Of a stretch of 64,000 nucleotides of DNA, positions 1-9,689 are shown one piece after another. The stretch covers positions 57,866,336-57,930,335 of the forward strand of contig OY997592.1 in assembly GCA_963921825.1 (NCBI GenBank), written 5' to 3'. How positions within the stretch are numbered: position 1 is the first letter of the stretch; each line of letters begins with the position of its first letter. The DNA comes from Erodium maritimum. Its lineage: Eukaryota > Streptophyta > Magnoliopsida > Geraniales > Geraniaceae. The translations under genes and the position numbers were made by a program. The notes under the pieces were generated by a model. That model was given only the letters and a program-made list of their open reading frames with translations, was not told the DNA's origin and searched no databases.

Positions 1-56
1 CAGAAAAAGCCAAATCCGCAATCGATAATCTCCATCAGTCCACTTCTTCTTCCTAT

Positions 57-110
57 TTTTACTCAGCGGGGCAGGTCCTTATGTCCTTGTCTTGCGTTAT
101 GTGTGTACAA
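57..110 (-). repeat. Second copy of the transposase zinc-knuckle tail
   Basis: On the minus strand this reads QDKDIRTCPAE then stop, a close match to QDHDKRTCPLN at 335-370. The DNA context (GGCAGGTCCTT.TGTC then CTTGC) is shared too. It is a duplicate of the 3' end of the transposase gene lying 250 bp beyond the present end, so the gene end was duplicated locally or an adjacent copy starts here. Confidence 0.6.
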
Positions 111-278
111 TATATTATATTAAATTTCATATAAATAAAAACATGTGCAGAAATGAAATTTATTAATTCGGAAAACTCAAACAAATGTATCATCAAACAG
201 TCTTTATTTATTCGCAAAACTTATTGTCTATATTCGCAAACTGAAACAACAAAATCCGCAGTTGAAAATATACATCAT

Positions 279-298
279 TTCTACTTCTTCTTATTCTT

Positions 299-329
<31 letters not shown>

Positions 330-330
330 T
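279..330. repeat. (TTC)n microsatellite, poly-Lys tail of transposase
   Basis: About 14 TTC/TTCTTA units. On the minus strand they encode the run of Lys residues at the end of the transposase frame, most likely a slippage expansion of the final coding or 3' region. Confidence 0.85.
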
Positions 331-2905
331 TCATATTCAGAGGGCAGGTCCTTTTGTCATGGTCTTGCAATGTGCGGCATGTGGCGCATAGCCGTTTTCG
401 CTTGTTACTAGCATTGATTGCCTTTTCTTTATTACTGATCATTCTACTCCCAGATCGCAAGCGAGAGCCCTTGGTGTTTGTGATATTTGGTGGCTGGACA
501 GTGACTATTTCTGGTAATTTGATCCCTGTCACCGATGCTATGAAACTTGGTCTATTGAGTCTATTCTCATTCACTATGTCATCCACCGTCTTAACTCTGT
601 ATCGATTTAGAGTGTCCAACAATCCTCGAATACTTGAAATTGCTGCATCTTCTGTCCCAATCATTTTAGTAAACCTGGTTTTCACTGCATCCATAACTTC
701 ATCGTCCTTCAGACTAGGACCGTCAGGTGCAACACCATTAGAAGACAATGTAGCTGTCAAGTTTGTGTCTTTACACCATCTCGGGTTTACCAGCGTCCTA
801 GGAATCTTCCTTAACGTTGTGTTTTGTAGCGCAAAGAATATGTGAGAACATATATAGCCCGTTGTTAGAAGCTTGTTGCAATTGCAATCAAAGTTGTTTG
901 TACTCATCGTCCAAGTCACCCTGAATTCCTTACCATCTTTAATAATCGACGAATCCCTGACTTTATAGACAATGGTGTCATCTGCGGTGTCATCCATGCC
1001 TGACAAGCTGCAGCGGTTGAGAGCGTAAACTATATGCTTTTGTATGTCAGCAAACACAGTATGTGTGTATACGGTCCAAGCATCCGCTTCAAACCACATG
1101 TTTGTCTTCAGCACCGGATATGAATTGTAGCTGTGCATCATAAGACTGAAATGCTCACTCCTTTAGTTCTCTATCACCACTCCACGCCGCCAGATCAAGT
1201 GAACAAGGTTTAAGTACTGATCTGTGACTTGTTGATAGGCCCGGTTGGCTGATTCAGACCTTGATGTTGTTCTCATAAACAACCCCATTGGGAAATCCCT
1301 ATGGTATGCTGGGATCCAACTGTATCGTAGATCGAATATGCCATTGAGCCAAGTGTTGTCCTGCAAATTGAAGTCTTCAATGATGCTAACCCACTCTTCA
1401 TCAAACTCATCAGGGCCTATAAGGTTGTTGTATACTATGCAATCCAACCTTTTCTCAAAGTCTGTATCATTTGTTATACTTCCAGGCACCTGTAACATTT
1501 TTCATAAGATTTGTAAAGTCGAACAAATAAATAATAGAAATTGACAATACTGTGGCGTATGGATATTTTGTGTTCATAGATTGAGAAAACAGACATAACA
1601 GTTTGAGAATAGATATAAACTCATCGCATAGTAGTTAACTATGAGAACCATATTAAGAATAAAACGTTTTGTGTAAATAAGCATTACAAGATGTGGATAC
1701 AGAGTATATGATTTTCTTATAGAGACTGACCTTAAGACGAATCTTATTCATAATGTGCCACATGCAGAGTTTGTGCTTAGTCTCTGTCATGACTTTCGGT
1801 ATTGCAACTTTCATTGCTGGGTCTTGATCTGTCACCAGATGCATTGGTTGCTTCCCATTCATCGCTTTCAGAAAAGCGTTAAACATCCAAGTGAAAGACT
1901 CGATATCCTCATGTGTTACCAGTCCCAGCCCAAAAGTCACAGATTTGTCATAGTTGTCTACTCCTGTAAACGGACAAAATGACATCGAGTACCTACAAAA
2001 CATCAATCGTTAATAAAGAATAATGTTCAAAATTTCTTTTTCAATGGATTAGCGAATACGAGTTATACTTACTAGTTAGTCCTGTAAGTTGTGTCAAAGG
2101 AAACATTATCTCCGTAAAGCTCGTAATTCTTGATAGCTATTTCATCACACCAGAATAGTTTAGTGAGGCTTCCGCTTGGGTCAACATCGTACTCATAGTA
2201 GAACTTGTTGTTGGCTACCTTCTTGTCACGGAACTGGTCAAGGATTATCTGAACATCACTTCCTCCAATATAGGCTTTCAAGTCCCTGTGGTAGTTGTAG
2301 AAATCTTGCTTCAAAGCTCCAACATGGCTGGGGCCTCCGCGTGTTTCACTGATTAGTTTGTGTGCCTTTGAGGGACCTATTCCCGATCTCTCGCAAAAGT
2401 TCATATACTCAACATGGTTGCCTTCCATGTGTCGGTTACCTCTCATCTCATGTCTGTGCTCCGCTCCAACCATAGGGTGGTTATGACCTTCAACAAATTT
2501 TGATACTTTGTATCCCAATTCCTCCGAAACAAATGTGAACCTTATCATTGCTTCACAATTAATTCTTGTGAGCAATCTGTTCCTCTTTTTTGTAGGCTTT
2601 GAAATTTGAGGACTGTTTTGTTCGGGGATCTCACCCTGTTTGGAGCATACCATGTACTTTAGCTTTATGTTGTTTGTTTTATCCTTCTTCTCGGTAGACC
2701 TTCTTGTAGTGAATCCAGACAGTCTAGCGTAATTTTGGTAGAAATCTATCGCCTTATTCAGTGTCTTGAATTCCTTTCCTACAAACGGGGTTCGTTCAGG
2801 CTGGCAGGATGGCAAGTATATCCTAGTTCCTCCAACAGAAAACAGAACAGTGTTTTGGAGATCTGATTCTGCAGTACAGTCACTGTCTGTGCCTGCAGCT
2901 GATAT
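281..2905 (-). pseudogene. FAR1/MULE-type transposase, lightly broken
   Basis: Read from right to left, an N-terminal FAR1-type DNA-binding region (FVGKEF, FYQNYARLSGF, then NCEAMIRF and FVEGHNHP; about 2480-2790) is followed by the MULE catalytic core. DDE candidates are D in FDTTYRTN, D in LVTDQDPAM and E in SRSESANRAY. A SWIM zinc finger follows (CNCNKLLTTGYICSHIFFA, about 950-885), then a C-terminal zinc knuckle (CATCRTLQDHDKRTCP) and a poly-Lys tail. Introns are apparent: about 1499-1729 has a clean GT donor and AG acceptor, while joining at about 1997-2077 leaves a TAG as I read it. One further in-frame TAA lies at about 1160 between the catalytic exon and the SWIM part. The frame is open upstream to about 2905 without a Met, so the first exon is not located. 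It would cut and paste the element by binding its ends; it is probably inactive, though only a few changes are visible. Host FRS proteins share this layout, but the motif-rich surroundings favour a transposon. Confidence 0.8.
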
Positions 2906-4076
2906 TCATCGAAATAAGGATCAGTTTGAGGATGTAATAATTTCTGATTGCATATACAGCACACATAGAATCAGATAGTTATAATATACTCAAATTGATA
3001 CACAGGCAGTAGTATATAGTAACAGGCAAAGTAGATTATTTAAGTTTTGCGGAAATAAGCAAGTTAGTTTGCGGATATTGCACACCTAGTTTGAGAGTTT
3101 GTCATGGAGGAGATTTTATATATTGTTTGAGAAGAAACAAATATTATATGTTGCTAAATATCGTACAACACAAACTACTGTTTTGGGTATCTAGGCATTC
3201 TAGTTTACGGATAAAAAAACCACCATGATCATGACGTTTTGGTTAACGGAAAATTAGAATTTGCAGCGATTGTAGATTAAAATCAATTTTGTTGAATAGA
3301 TCTATACTTACATATTGTAGATGACATCTCGATTTGTGTATTGTTTGCTGTGTTAAAATCCGACGATATCAATCAATATCTCCGGCGATCTCTGTTGCGA
3401 TTTCGACGATCTCACGGTGCGATCTCAGGTGCGATCTCTGGTGCGATCTCAGGTGCGATATGAGATTTTGTTTTGGAATCAAGTTTCGAAGAATCACAGT
3501 CTTTTAACCTTGTCTGTGATCTAGATTTCTTCGAGAAAACTCCGATCTAGGGTTGATACTTGGAAAATCGTAGAGAATTTTTTGAGAGACTTTGTAATTC
3601 TGTGTTTAATTCGATTTCCTATTTCTTGTTTAGGAACTTTCCGTTTTTGAATTTCGAGGTTTTATAGAGAAAGTTGGGGTAAATTCGCGCGCTAATCTAG
3701 GACCGTCGATATATTATTCGCAATGGACGAACCCGATTCAATTTTGAAAGTTCAATCGAAACATTTTATTTTATTAGCGAATAGATTCTTTGCGTATTTC
3801 ACATTTAGTTTGCGGATTTTTACTGTAAAGTTTGAGGATATTTCCGAAGTAGTTTGCGGATATTACATATCTAGGTTGCGGATTTATGAGTTATTGTTTG
3901 CGGATACTGTCAGTCATGTTGAGAATACAGAAAGCATGGTTTGAGAAAATACAGCATCTAGTTTGAGAATATTTATAGATTCATTACGAAAAGATGGTGT
4001 GTGAAACACCAAACAAAAACATAAAAGAAGACATGCATGAAAAACTAGATACCACCAATCTTCTTCTGGATGTGGC
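2906..4076. other. Non-coding: transposase upstream region
   Basis: No gene seen. It contains the likely transposase promoter and 5' untranslated region, a GATCTC minisatellite (3381-3465), and two clusters of the TTTGCG motif (3041-3135 and 3790-3970). The sequence near 3680-3720 (GCGCGCTAATCTAGGACCGT) resembles, inverted, sequence near 9600-9640. Confidence 0.5.
3381..3465. repeat. GGTGCGATCTC minisatellite
   Basis: Five to six units of a 14-18 bp sequence with core GGTGCGATCTC lie head to tail, upstream of the transposase and probably in its 5' leader. Confidence 0.7.
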
Positions 4077-4346
4077 TTAGGGATCTACAGTTATTTTCCC
4101 GAGGAATTCTTGATACTCCCTCAGTTTCTCAAGAATGCGTTCTTTCGAAGCTCTTTCTTCTGTGTTCCAGGTAAGGTTTTCGTCCGTTTCGATTTCAGCC
4201 AGGAGCTTGACCATCTGCGCATCAATCATCATCATATTGTGTTGTATTTTTGTGTATTTGAGCTTCCATAAATGGTGGATGGAAGCCAAACGCCTGGCTT
4301 CATCATCGGCATTCATCCGAGCCCATTCAGCATTCATTGAGGCCAT
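4077..4346 (-). CDS. Small coiled-coil accessory protein, family A copy 1 (89 aa)
   Basis: An intact 89-residue frame with no recognised domain. It starts MASMNAEWARMNADDEARR and continues with heptad-like Leu/Ile/Met spacing (LWKLKYTKIQ, MVKLLAEIET, ILEKLREYQEFL), which predicts a short helical coiled coil. It aligns without gaps to the two 88-residue proteins at 5112 and 6181: an LK..KI block, a L.AE.E block, NTEER/NADEER, then KL..Y...L and a final I.V. It has its own TATA box 62 bp upstream of the ATG. There is no signal peptide or membrane segment. Being intact, paralogous and embedded in the motif array suggests a selected accessory protein of the element. Function unknown. Confidence 0.65.
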   Translation of the reverse strand: MASMNAEWARMNADDEARRLASIHHLWKLKYTKIQHNMMMIDAQMVKLLAEIETDENLTWNTEERASKERILEKLREYQEFLGKITVDP

Positions 4347-4407
4347 TTTCGTTGCTTTTTTTGAGTTGAAGAGTGAAAGATGTGTGAAAGTAATTACTCA
4401 GTAGTGG

Positions 4408-4415
4408 TATTTATA
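4408..4415 (-). promoter_or_regulatory. TATA box of small gene at 4077-4346
   Basis: TATAAATA on the minus strand, 62 bp before the ATG; the leader between is A/C rich and free of upstream ATGs. Confidence 0.55.
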
Positions 4416-5111
4416 GCAATGGTCATAGGGGGTATTATTGTAATCTTGCACAAAGTAATGGGGTTAGTGGGTAGTTACTTTTCAAGGTCAGAATATCAAG
4501 TGTTTTTATCCAAAATTGACGATTTGTATTTCATATGTATTAAATTCTCAAACAATTATAAAATTATCCTCAAAATAAAAATCACTGGCTCTTTGCAGTA
4601 TACAATCGTGTCTTGACACGCGTCACTTCCAAATCTCACCATTTTTCGATCAGTATCTTTGGTAAATCTCTCTCGAGCCACACAAAATATTTTCTCAAAT
4701 ATTAAACAATAACGAATTATGAAGTTTGCGTTTGTTAATTTACGAGTTTGAGAATATAAGGCAGCCTGTTTGCGTAACCATTGTGTACATTTTGAAAACT
4801 AGGAATTTCTCTCTAGCCACACGAAATATTTTCTCAAATATTTAAGAAGAACGAAATATGATGTTTGCGTTTGTGGCTTTACCAGTTTGAGAAAACAAGG
4901 TATGTTGTTTGCGGAATATTGTATACATTTTGCAAACTAGGTAGTATATTGTAATATATTGTGTCAATTTTAATGCATATTTAGTTAAACAAAAAGCTTT
5001 TCATTGATTCATCTGGAGTCTGAAAGAACAACAAAAAATACGACATCAAACAGAAGAACCAAAAGCCAACACAAAAGACATGAAAACAGAAGAGAAAGTA
5101 CAAGCAATCCC

Positions 5112-5378
5112 TTAGGAGCTCTCTTTCACAATGATTCTAAGTGCAGCCCTATACTTCAAGAGTTTGTTCGCCATGCTTTCCCTACAATCCATGCGTTCTT
5201 CATCCGCGTTGGATATGTCTTCTTCTTCCAATTCAGCCATCAGGTTAATGACCCTGTCATGTGCTATCATCAAATGTGACTTGATGATGGACATCTTCAG
5301 ATGTCGAAGCTCACGTACGGACACATGATGTTCTTTGGCTAGAACTTCCATTTTGAGTTTTTTTGATGATGATTCCAT
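5112..5378 (-). CDS. Small coiled-coil accessory protein, family A copy 2 (88 aa)
   Basis: The frame is open further upstream, but the ATG at 5378 (MESSSKKLKMEVLAKEH) is chosen because the paralog at 6181 begins identically and a TATA box lies 74 bp before it. The 88 residues are charged and helical: RELRHLKMSIIKSHLM, VINLMAELEEEDISNADEER, then LLKYRAALRIIV. No catalytic motif, signal peptide or membrane segment is seen. It is about 60 percent identical by eye to the 6181 product and remotely like the 4077 product. Both duplicate reading frames are intact although flanking DNA has drifted, which suggests selection on the protein. Possible roles are oligomerisation or a partner of the transposase; neither is shown by the sequence. 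Confidence 0.65.
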   Translation of the reverse strand: MESSSKKLKMEVLAKEHHVSVRELRHLKMSIIKSHLMIAHDRVINLMAELEEEDISNADEERMDCRESMANKLLKYRAALRIIVKESS

Positions 5379-5451
5379 TTTCGTGTATATGATCTGATAA
5401 TTCAGAAGAGATGTGAGTGTGAATAATTTTTTATCGGTGATAGAGGGGGTA

Positions 5452-5459
5452 TATTTATA
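5452..5459 (-). promoter_or_regulatory. TATA box of small gene at 5112-5378
   Basis: TATAAATA on the minus strand 74 bp before the ATG; the same box and leader (ACTCACATCTCTTCTGAATT) recur upstream of the 6181 gene. Confidence 0.6.
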
Positions 5460-6180
5460 GGGGTATTGATATAGAGTATTTGGTAGGACACGTGCCAAGC
5501 ACGCACGTAATGTGATAAAAGCACATTTTTGAAATAAAAAGTCCATTATTCGCAAAACGTGATTGTAATTTCCGCAAACTTATAAACCATTTTCTGTAAA
5601 ACAGAATTATTATTTCCGCAAACAAGAATTTTGTATCTTCAGATTATTAATTTCCGAAATTCAACAGGGTAGAAGACGTGTCAAGCATGAAGTAAAAAGT
5701 AAGGTAATCATGATTTTAATTTTTGTTGTGAATACACGCAACCGCCCTTTCATTTCGCGTTTTCATTTCAATATCTTCTGTCATCATTGCAAAAATCTCT
5801 TTGCGCCAAACGATGGCGTCGTCCCATTTCCCCAAATTTTCTGATACCCATTTGATATTTTTATCTTTAGTAAATCTCTCTTGAGCCACACGAAATATTT
5901 TCTCAAATATTAAACAATAACGAATTATGAAGTTTGCGTTTGTGAATTTACGAGTTTGTGAATACAAGACATCTTGTTTGCGGAACCATTGTGTTCATTT
6001 TGCAAACTAGGTAGTATATTGTATTATGTTGTGTAAATTTTTGTGCATATTTACTTAAAAAAAAGATTTTCATTGATTCATCTGTAGTCAGGAAGAACAA
6101 CAAAAATAACGACATTATACAGAAGAACCAAAAGCAAACACAAAAGACATCAAAACAGAAGGGAAAGTTCATGCAATCCC

Positions 6181-6447
6181 TTAGATGCACTCTTCTACAA
6201 CGGTTCCAATTATAGCCTTATACAACTGGAGAGTCTTCCTCATGCTCTTCACGCACTCCTTGTGTTCTTCATCCGCGTTGGATATGTCTTCTACATACAA
6301 TTCAGCCATCAGTTTGGCCACCTTGTTTTGTACTAAAATCAAATGGGATTTGATGATAGACATCTTCAGGTCACGAAGCTCACGCACGTATGCAAGATGT
6401 TCTTTGTCAAGAACTTCGATTTTGAGTCTTTTTGATGATGATTCCAT
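6181..6447 (-). CDS. Small coiled-coil accessory protein, family A copy 3 (88 aa)
   Basis: Intact 88-residue frame starting MESSSKRLKIEVLDKEH, paralogous along its whole length to the 5112 product (RELRDLKMSIIKSHLI, KVAKLMAEL, ISNADEEHKEC, LQLYKAIIGTVVEE). Same length, same TATA position and same leader. Differences are spread out and mostly conservative, as expected of two coding copies rather than one live and one dead copy. The protein is small, charged and predicted helical with a coiled-coil character; no named domain recognised. It belongs to the tandem duplicate unit 5867-6990. Function unknown; association with the FAR1-type transposase is by neighbourhood only. Confidence 0.65.
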   Translation of the reverse strand: MESSSKRLKIEVLDKEHLAYVRELRDLKMSIIKSHLILVQNKVAKLMAELYVEDISNADEEHKECVKSMRKTLQLYKAIIGTVVEECI

Positions 6448-6520
6448 TTTCGTCTATATGATCTAATAATTCAGAAGAGATGTGAGTGTGAATAATTTTT
6501 TATCGGTGATAGAATGGGTA

Positions 6521-6528
6521 TATTTATA
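6521..6528 (-). promoter_or_regulatory. TATA box of small gene at 6181-6447
   Basis: TATAAATA on the minus strand, 74 bp before the ATG, at the same place as in the duplicate unit. Confidence 0.6.
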
Positions 6529-6978
6529 GGGGTATTGATTTAGGGTTTTTGGTGGCACACGTGCCAAGCACGCACGTAATGTGATGAAAGAACATTTTTG
6601 CAAACATAATGTCCATTATTCGCAAAACGTCATTGTAATTTCCGCAAACTGGTAAACCATTTTACGTAAGACAGAATCATTATTTCCGCAAACTAGAATT
6701 TTGTATTATCAGAATATTAATTTCCGAAATTCAATAGGTTATAACACGTGTCAAGCATGCAGTAAAAAGTATGGTAATCATGTTTTTTAATTTTTGATGT
6801 GAATACACGCAACCGTCGTTTCATTTTTGATCTGACTACAACCGCCCTTTCATTTCGCCCTTTCATTTCAATATCTTCTGTCATCATTACAAAAATCTCT
6901 TCGCGCCAAACGAAAAGCTTCCCAAATTAATGGCGTCGTTCCATTTCTCCAAATTTTCTGATACCCTTTTGGTATCTT

Positions 6979-6987
6979 TATATTTAA
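6979..6987 (+). promoter_or_regulatory. TATA-like box of acidic-protein gene
   Basis: TATATTTAA lies about 50 bp before the ATG at 7034. The upstream DNA is a copy of the intergenic block at 5665-5866. Confidence 0.4.
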
Positions 6988-7033
6988 ACATAAATCAACT
7001 ATTTTCTCATCATCCCTATCGTAGTAGGTAGCC

Positions 7034-7669
7034 ATGCCATCATCTCCCAAGTCTCCATCTATTCTGTATTCTAACAGTGATGGAGACAAATGGCAATCTT
7101 TCGAATGCAAGTCTCCACCATCACAAATCTTCAGTAGTGATGATGATGACGACGACGCCTGTTCAAAGAGACGCAGGCTGAATCCTTCCTCCTCCTCCTC
7201 CTCTGATAATGATGATGACCCTCTCATCAATGAGTACGACATTCCTCAACCGGGGGATCCTGATTATGAATCACCCCCGGATGAATATGAAGATGAAGAG
7301 GACAATGAGAAAGAAGATGACGAAGAAGAAGAGAATGAGGAAGAAAAGGAGGAGAATGAGGAAGAAAAGGAGGAGAATGAGGATGACGAAGAAGAGGAGA
7401 ATGAGGAAGAAGAAGAACCTCCAACCGCACCTCCTCCCGCACCTGCCCCCGGACCTGCTCCCGCAGAGGATGATGAAGAAGACAGTTGTTATGTTGATGA
7501 AGATTGGCTGGATGATGATGAAGAAGATGTCCATGCAGAGGATGATGAAGAAGAGCAAGAGGGAGAAGAGGAAGACGAAGACAACATAGACCCATATGGG
7601 GAGGATCCTGAGGAAAGAGTTGTTGAAGATGAAGAAAATTTTTGGGATGATGATGATGATGATGCTTAA
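7034..7669 (+). CDS. Highly acidic, nuclear-type accessory protein (211 aa)
   Basis: Intact 211-residue frame from ATG 7034. The N-terminal third is Ser/Pro rich (MPSSPKSPSILYSNSDGDKW), followed by an acidic patch and a basic CSKRRRLN stretch that looks like a nuclear localisation signal, then a poly-Ser run. From about residue 70 it is almost wholly Asp/Glu, interrupted by a Pro/Ala hinge (PPTAPPPAPAPGPAPAED) near residue 135. No catalytic domain. The composition resembles acidic histone-binding or DNA-mimic tails, or transcription activators, but low-complexity sequence cannot prove homology. It is the only plus-strand gene of the element. Length preservation through repeat-prone GAN codons suggests it is translated. 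It could also be a drifting low-complexity frame, so the role is open. Confidence 0.6.
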   Translation: MPSSPKSPSILYSNSDGDKWQSFECKSPPSQIFSSDDDDDDACSKRRRLNPSSSSSSDNDDDPLINEYDIPQPGDPDYESPPDEYEDEEDNEKEDDEEEENEEEKEENEEEKEENEDDEEEENEEEEEPPTAPPPAPAPGPAPAEDDEEDSCYVDEDWLDDDEEDVHAEDDEEEQEGEEEDEDNIDPYGEDPEERVVEDEENFWDDDDDDA

Positions 7670-8037
7670 TTACTGTAGTTTTTTAATTTTTTTTTGTGGC
7701 AAGTAAATATTTTCAACATATGAAATCAATCATGTTTAAGATTAATTTTGGTTTGTGGATACAGTTGTTTTGTTTTGCGAATATAAGAACCCCAGTTTGC
7801 GTAGATAATCATTCCAATTTGCAAAAAAGTAAACCAAACTGAAAGCCTTTTGCGGATATCGATATAATAGTTTGAGGATGAAGAACAAATTGTTTGCAGA
7901 AAAGCTAAATAGAGCAAATGATATTTCTAGGAAATCTTTTCATTCATAACACAGGTTGAACAAAAGAGCACCATACAAAAAAGGAGTAGAAGAAAGCCAT
8001 CTTCTTCTAGGTCGTTCATTGACTCTTTGGTACCCAA
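7670..8037. other. Non-coding between acidic gene and 8038 gene
   Basis: Convergent 3' ends of the acidic gene (+) and the 8038 gene (-). It carries a dense cluster of at least six TTTGCG/TTTGAG motifs at 7745-7895, all on the plus strand. No open frame of note. Confidence 0.5.
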
Positions 8038-8352
8038 CTACAATATACCAATAGCAACATCCAGTGCCCTGTTAACTTCTGTCACTCTGCACAAGAGGTC
8101 TTTGGCTATAGTTATGCAGTCACCTGACATGTCGTTATCGGCGATTTTGGCTGTCTCAACCACAAGAAGATCGATATCAAGGTTTGCCTCCAGCATCATC
8201 ACCTTTAAGTTCTTGTGCTTCATTGTGACCTTCTCAACATTGAGAAGAACGTTGTATTTTGCGAATATGGCATCTCCCCTCTTCAGCACCTCTTCCTTAG
8301 TTAGAAGATTGATGTTCGTGCTCTTACCCTTCTCGGTGTTGCAAGCATTCAT
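8038..8352 (-). CDS. Small helical accessory protein, family B (104 aa)
   Basis: Intact 104-residue frame (MNACNTEKGKSTNINLLTKE). It is rich in Leu/Val/Ala with heptad-like spacing (LKVMMLEANLDIDLLVVETA, LLCRVTEVNRALDVAIGIL) and no membrane-grade hydrophobic run, so a helical bundle or coiled coil is expected. Similar in size, strand, TATA placement and surroundings to family A, and the block NLKVMMLEANLDI may be a distant match to HLKMSIIKSHLMI, but I would not insist on homology. Unknown function; no domain recognised. Confidence 0.6.
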   Translation of the reverse strand: MNACNTEKGKSTNINLLTKEEVLKRGDAIFAKYNVLLNVEKVTMKHKNLKVMMLEANLDIDLLVVETAKIADNDMSGDCITIAKDLLCRVTEVNRALDVAIGIL

Positions 8353-8428
8353 GGTTTATAATTGGGAGAGAGTTGAGGTTTGCTAAGAGTTGATGTTGAG
8401 TTTATGTTTTGTTTGCGCAGTTTTTCTG

Positions 8429-8436
8429 TATATATA
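8429..8436 (-). promoter_or_regulatory. TATA box of small gene at 8038-8352
   Basis: TATATATA on the minus strand 77 bp before the ATG; the leader is A/C rich (CAACTCTTAGCAAACCTC). Confidence 0.5.
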
Positions 8437-8447
8437 GGCAAAATGTA

Positions 8448-9140
8448 GGGTTTAGTTTGATTGATGGGTCCCTAAACATGTTTAATCTTTAATTGTTTCA
8501 TCTGTATCTCATATGAGGATACAGTTTTTCTAGTTTGCGGATAACGATATAATATTCTGCGGATAACTAACAAATCGTTTGCGTAAAAGCTAAAGAGGAA
8601 AATCTGTTTTTGATTTTTAGTTTGCAAAATTGTTTTATGAGGAAACAGTTAATGTCGTTTGCGAATAGAGGAATCCCAGTTTGCGAATGTTGACAGAATA
8701 CCAAGAAAAACATTTTCCTTCGTAACATAGGTTGAACAAAAGAGTAGCATACATAGGGTGTTTTTTGAGGATTTATTTTTTATTGTTCGAGAATATAATG
8801 GAATCAAAACCAACTAAACCAAAATGTAGGGTTTAGTTGGATTTATGGGTCCCTAAACATGTTTAATCTTTAATTGTTTCATCTGTATCTCATATGAGGA
8901 TACAATTATTCTCCTTTGCGCAAAACGATATAATCATCTGCGAATGACTAACAAATCGTTTGCAGATAAGCTAAAGAGGACAAATCCGTTTTTGATTTTT
9001 AGTTTGTAGAATTGTTTGATGAGGATACAATTAATCTCGTTTGCGAATAGAGGAATCCCAGTTTGCGAAAGTTGACAGAATACAAAGCAAAATATTTTCC
9101 TTCGTAACATAGGTTGAACAAAAGAGGAGCGTACATAGGT
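8448..9140. repeat. Tandem duplication, two units of about 380 bp
   Basis: 8448-8760 and 8827-9140 share GTCCCTAAACATGTTTAATC and the following series of TTTGCG motifs in the same order, up to CGTAACATAGGTTGAACAAA. A third partial unit continues to about 9320. The repeats consist mainly of the motif array and hold no gene. Confidence 0.8.
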
Positions 9141-9689
9141 TGTTTTTTGTGGTTTTATTTTTTTTATTGTTTTAGAATATAATCATTCCAGTCTGCAAAA
9201 GAATGCAATCTAGACCAAGTAAACCAAAATGAAATCTGTTTGCGGATATAGATATAACTGTTTGCCGATAAAGAACAAATTGTTTGCTGTAAAGATAAAG
9301 AGGTCAAATGATAGACAAGTAAAGCAGACATAATTTTTTTTGATGATACTATTATTATTTTTTGCATATATAGAAGAATTTGTTTGAGGATCAGAATTTT
9401 TTAATTTTTTTTCCAGTTTAAAACGACAAGCGTTGTGTTTATCAGTTTTTATTTACGACAATTTGGTCCAAATTAAAATCTCAGAAGAACATGCATAGAT
9501 TTCGGATATAATTATTCTGTTTTGCGAGAGAATCTGGGCCGCGCGCGCCCTGAGAAGAGGCGCGTGGCCCATAATTGGTTCCAATTCGCGCACTTAGCTC
9601 TGAGCCGTAGATCGCGCGCGCTGATAGATGAACGGTCCTGATGCAGTTCACAGGTTCGCATATTACAGGTGGTTCGCACCTTATAGCGT

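Larger units (their letters stand above)
4652..6990. repeat. Tandem segmental duplication, two units of about 1.2 kb
   Basis: Unit 1 (4652-5866) and unit 2 (5867-6990) align along most of their length. Both begin TAAATCTCTCT.GAGCCACAC, carry the TTTGCG cluster, the 88-residue gene and its promoter, and end with the CGCAACCGNC...CGCCAAACGA block. A third, partial copy of the first 200 bp lies at about 4790-4990 inside unit 1. The 88-residue genes were therefore made by tandem duplication, and the promoter-side end of unit 2 now forms the upstream region of the acidic gene at 7034. Confidence 0.85.
3041..9530. repeat. Dispersed TTTGCGGATA / TTTGAGAATA motif array
   Basis: More than 50 matches to a degenerate 10-mer (A/G)TTTG(C/A)G(G/A)(A/T)AT are spread over the non-coding parts, typically 15-25 bp apart in clusters. 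Examples begin near 3064, 3808, 3853, 3873, 3896, 3961, 4744, 4907, 7773, 7850, 8532, 8657, 8679, 9040, 9060 and 9237. Reverse copies (TTCCGCAAAC, ATTCGCAAAA) cluster at 203-231, 5549-5620 and 6617-6690. Coding bodies are nearly free of it. Density and spacing suggest binding sites for an element-encoded protein, as known for VANC and its short motifs in VANDAL elements; that role is inferred. Confidence 0.75.

Noticed and set aside
153-845. 230-residue plus-strand frame
   Set aside because: It is antisense to the SWIM-finger part of the transposase, which carries the recognisable motifs.
7209-7595. Long frames overlapping the acidic gene on both strands
   Set aside because: They are shadows of the GAN-rich codons; only the 7034 frame has a start, TATA-like box and structured N-terminus.
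3699-9640. The inverted AGGACCGT words at 3699 and 9632 as the true TIRs of the MULE
   Set aside because: Only about 20 bp of loose similarity, and the transposase lies outside this interval.
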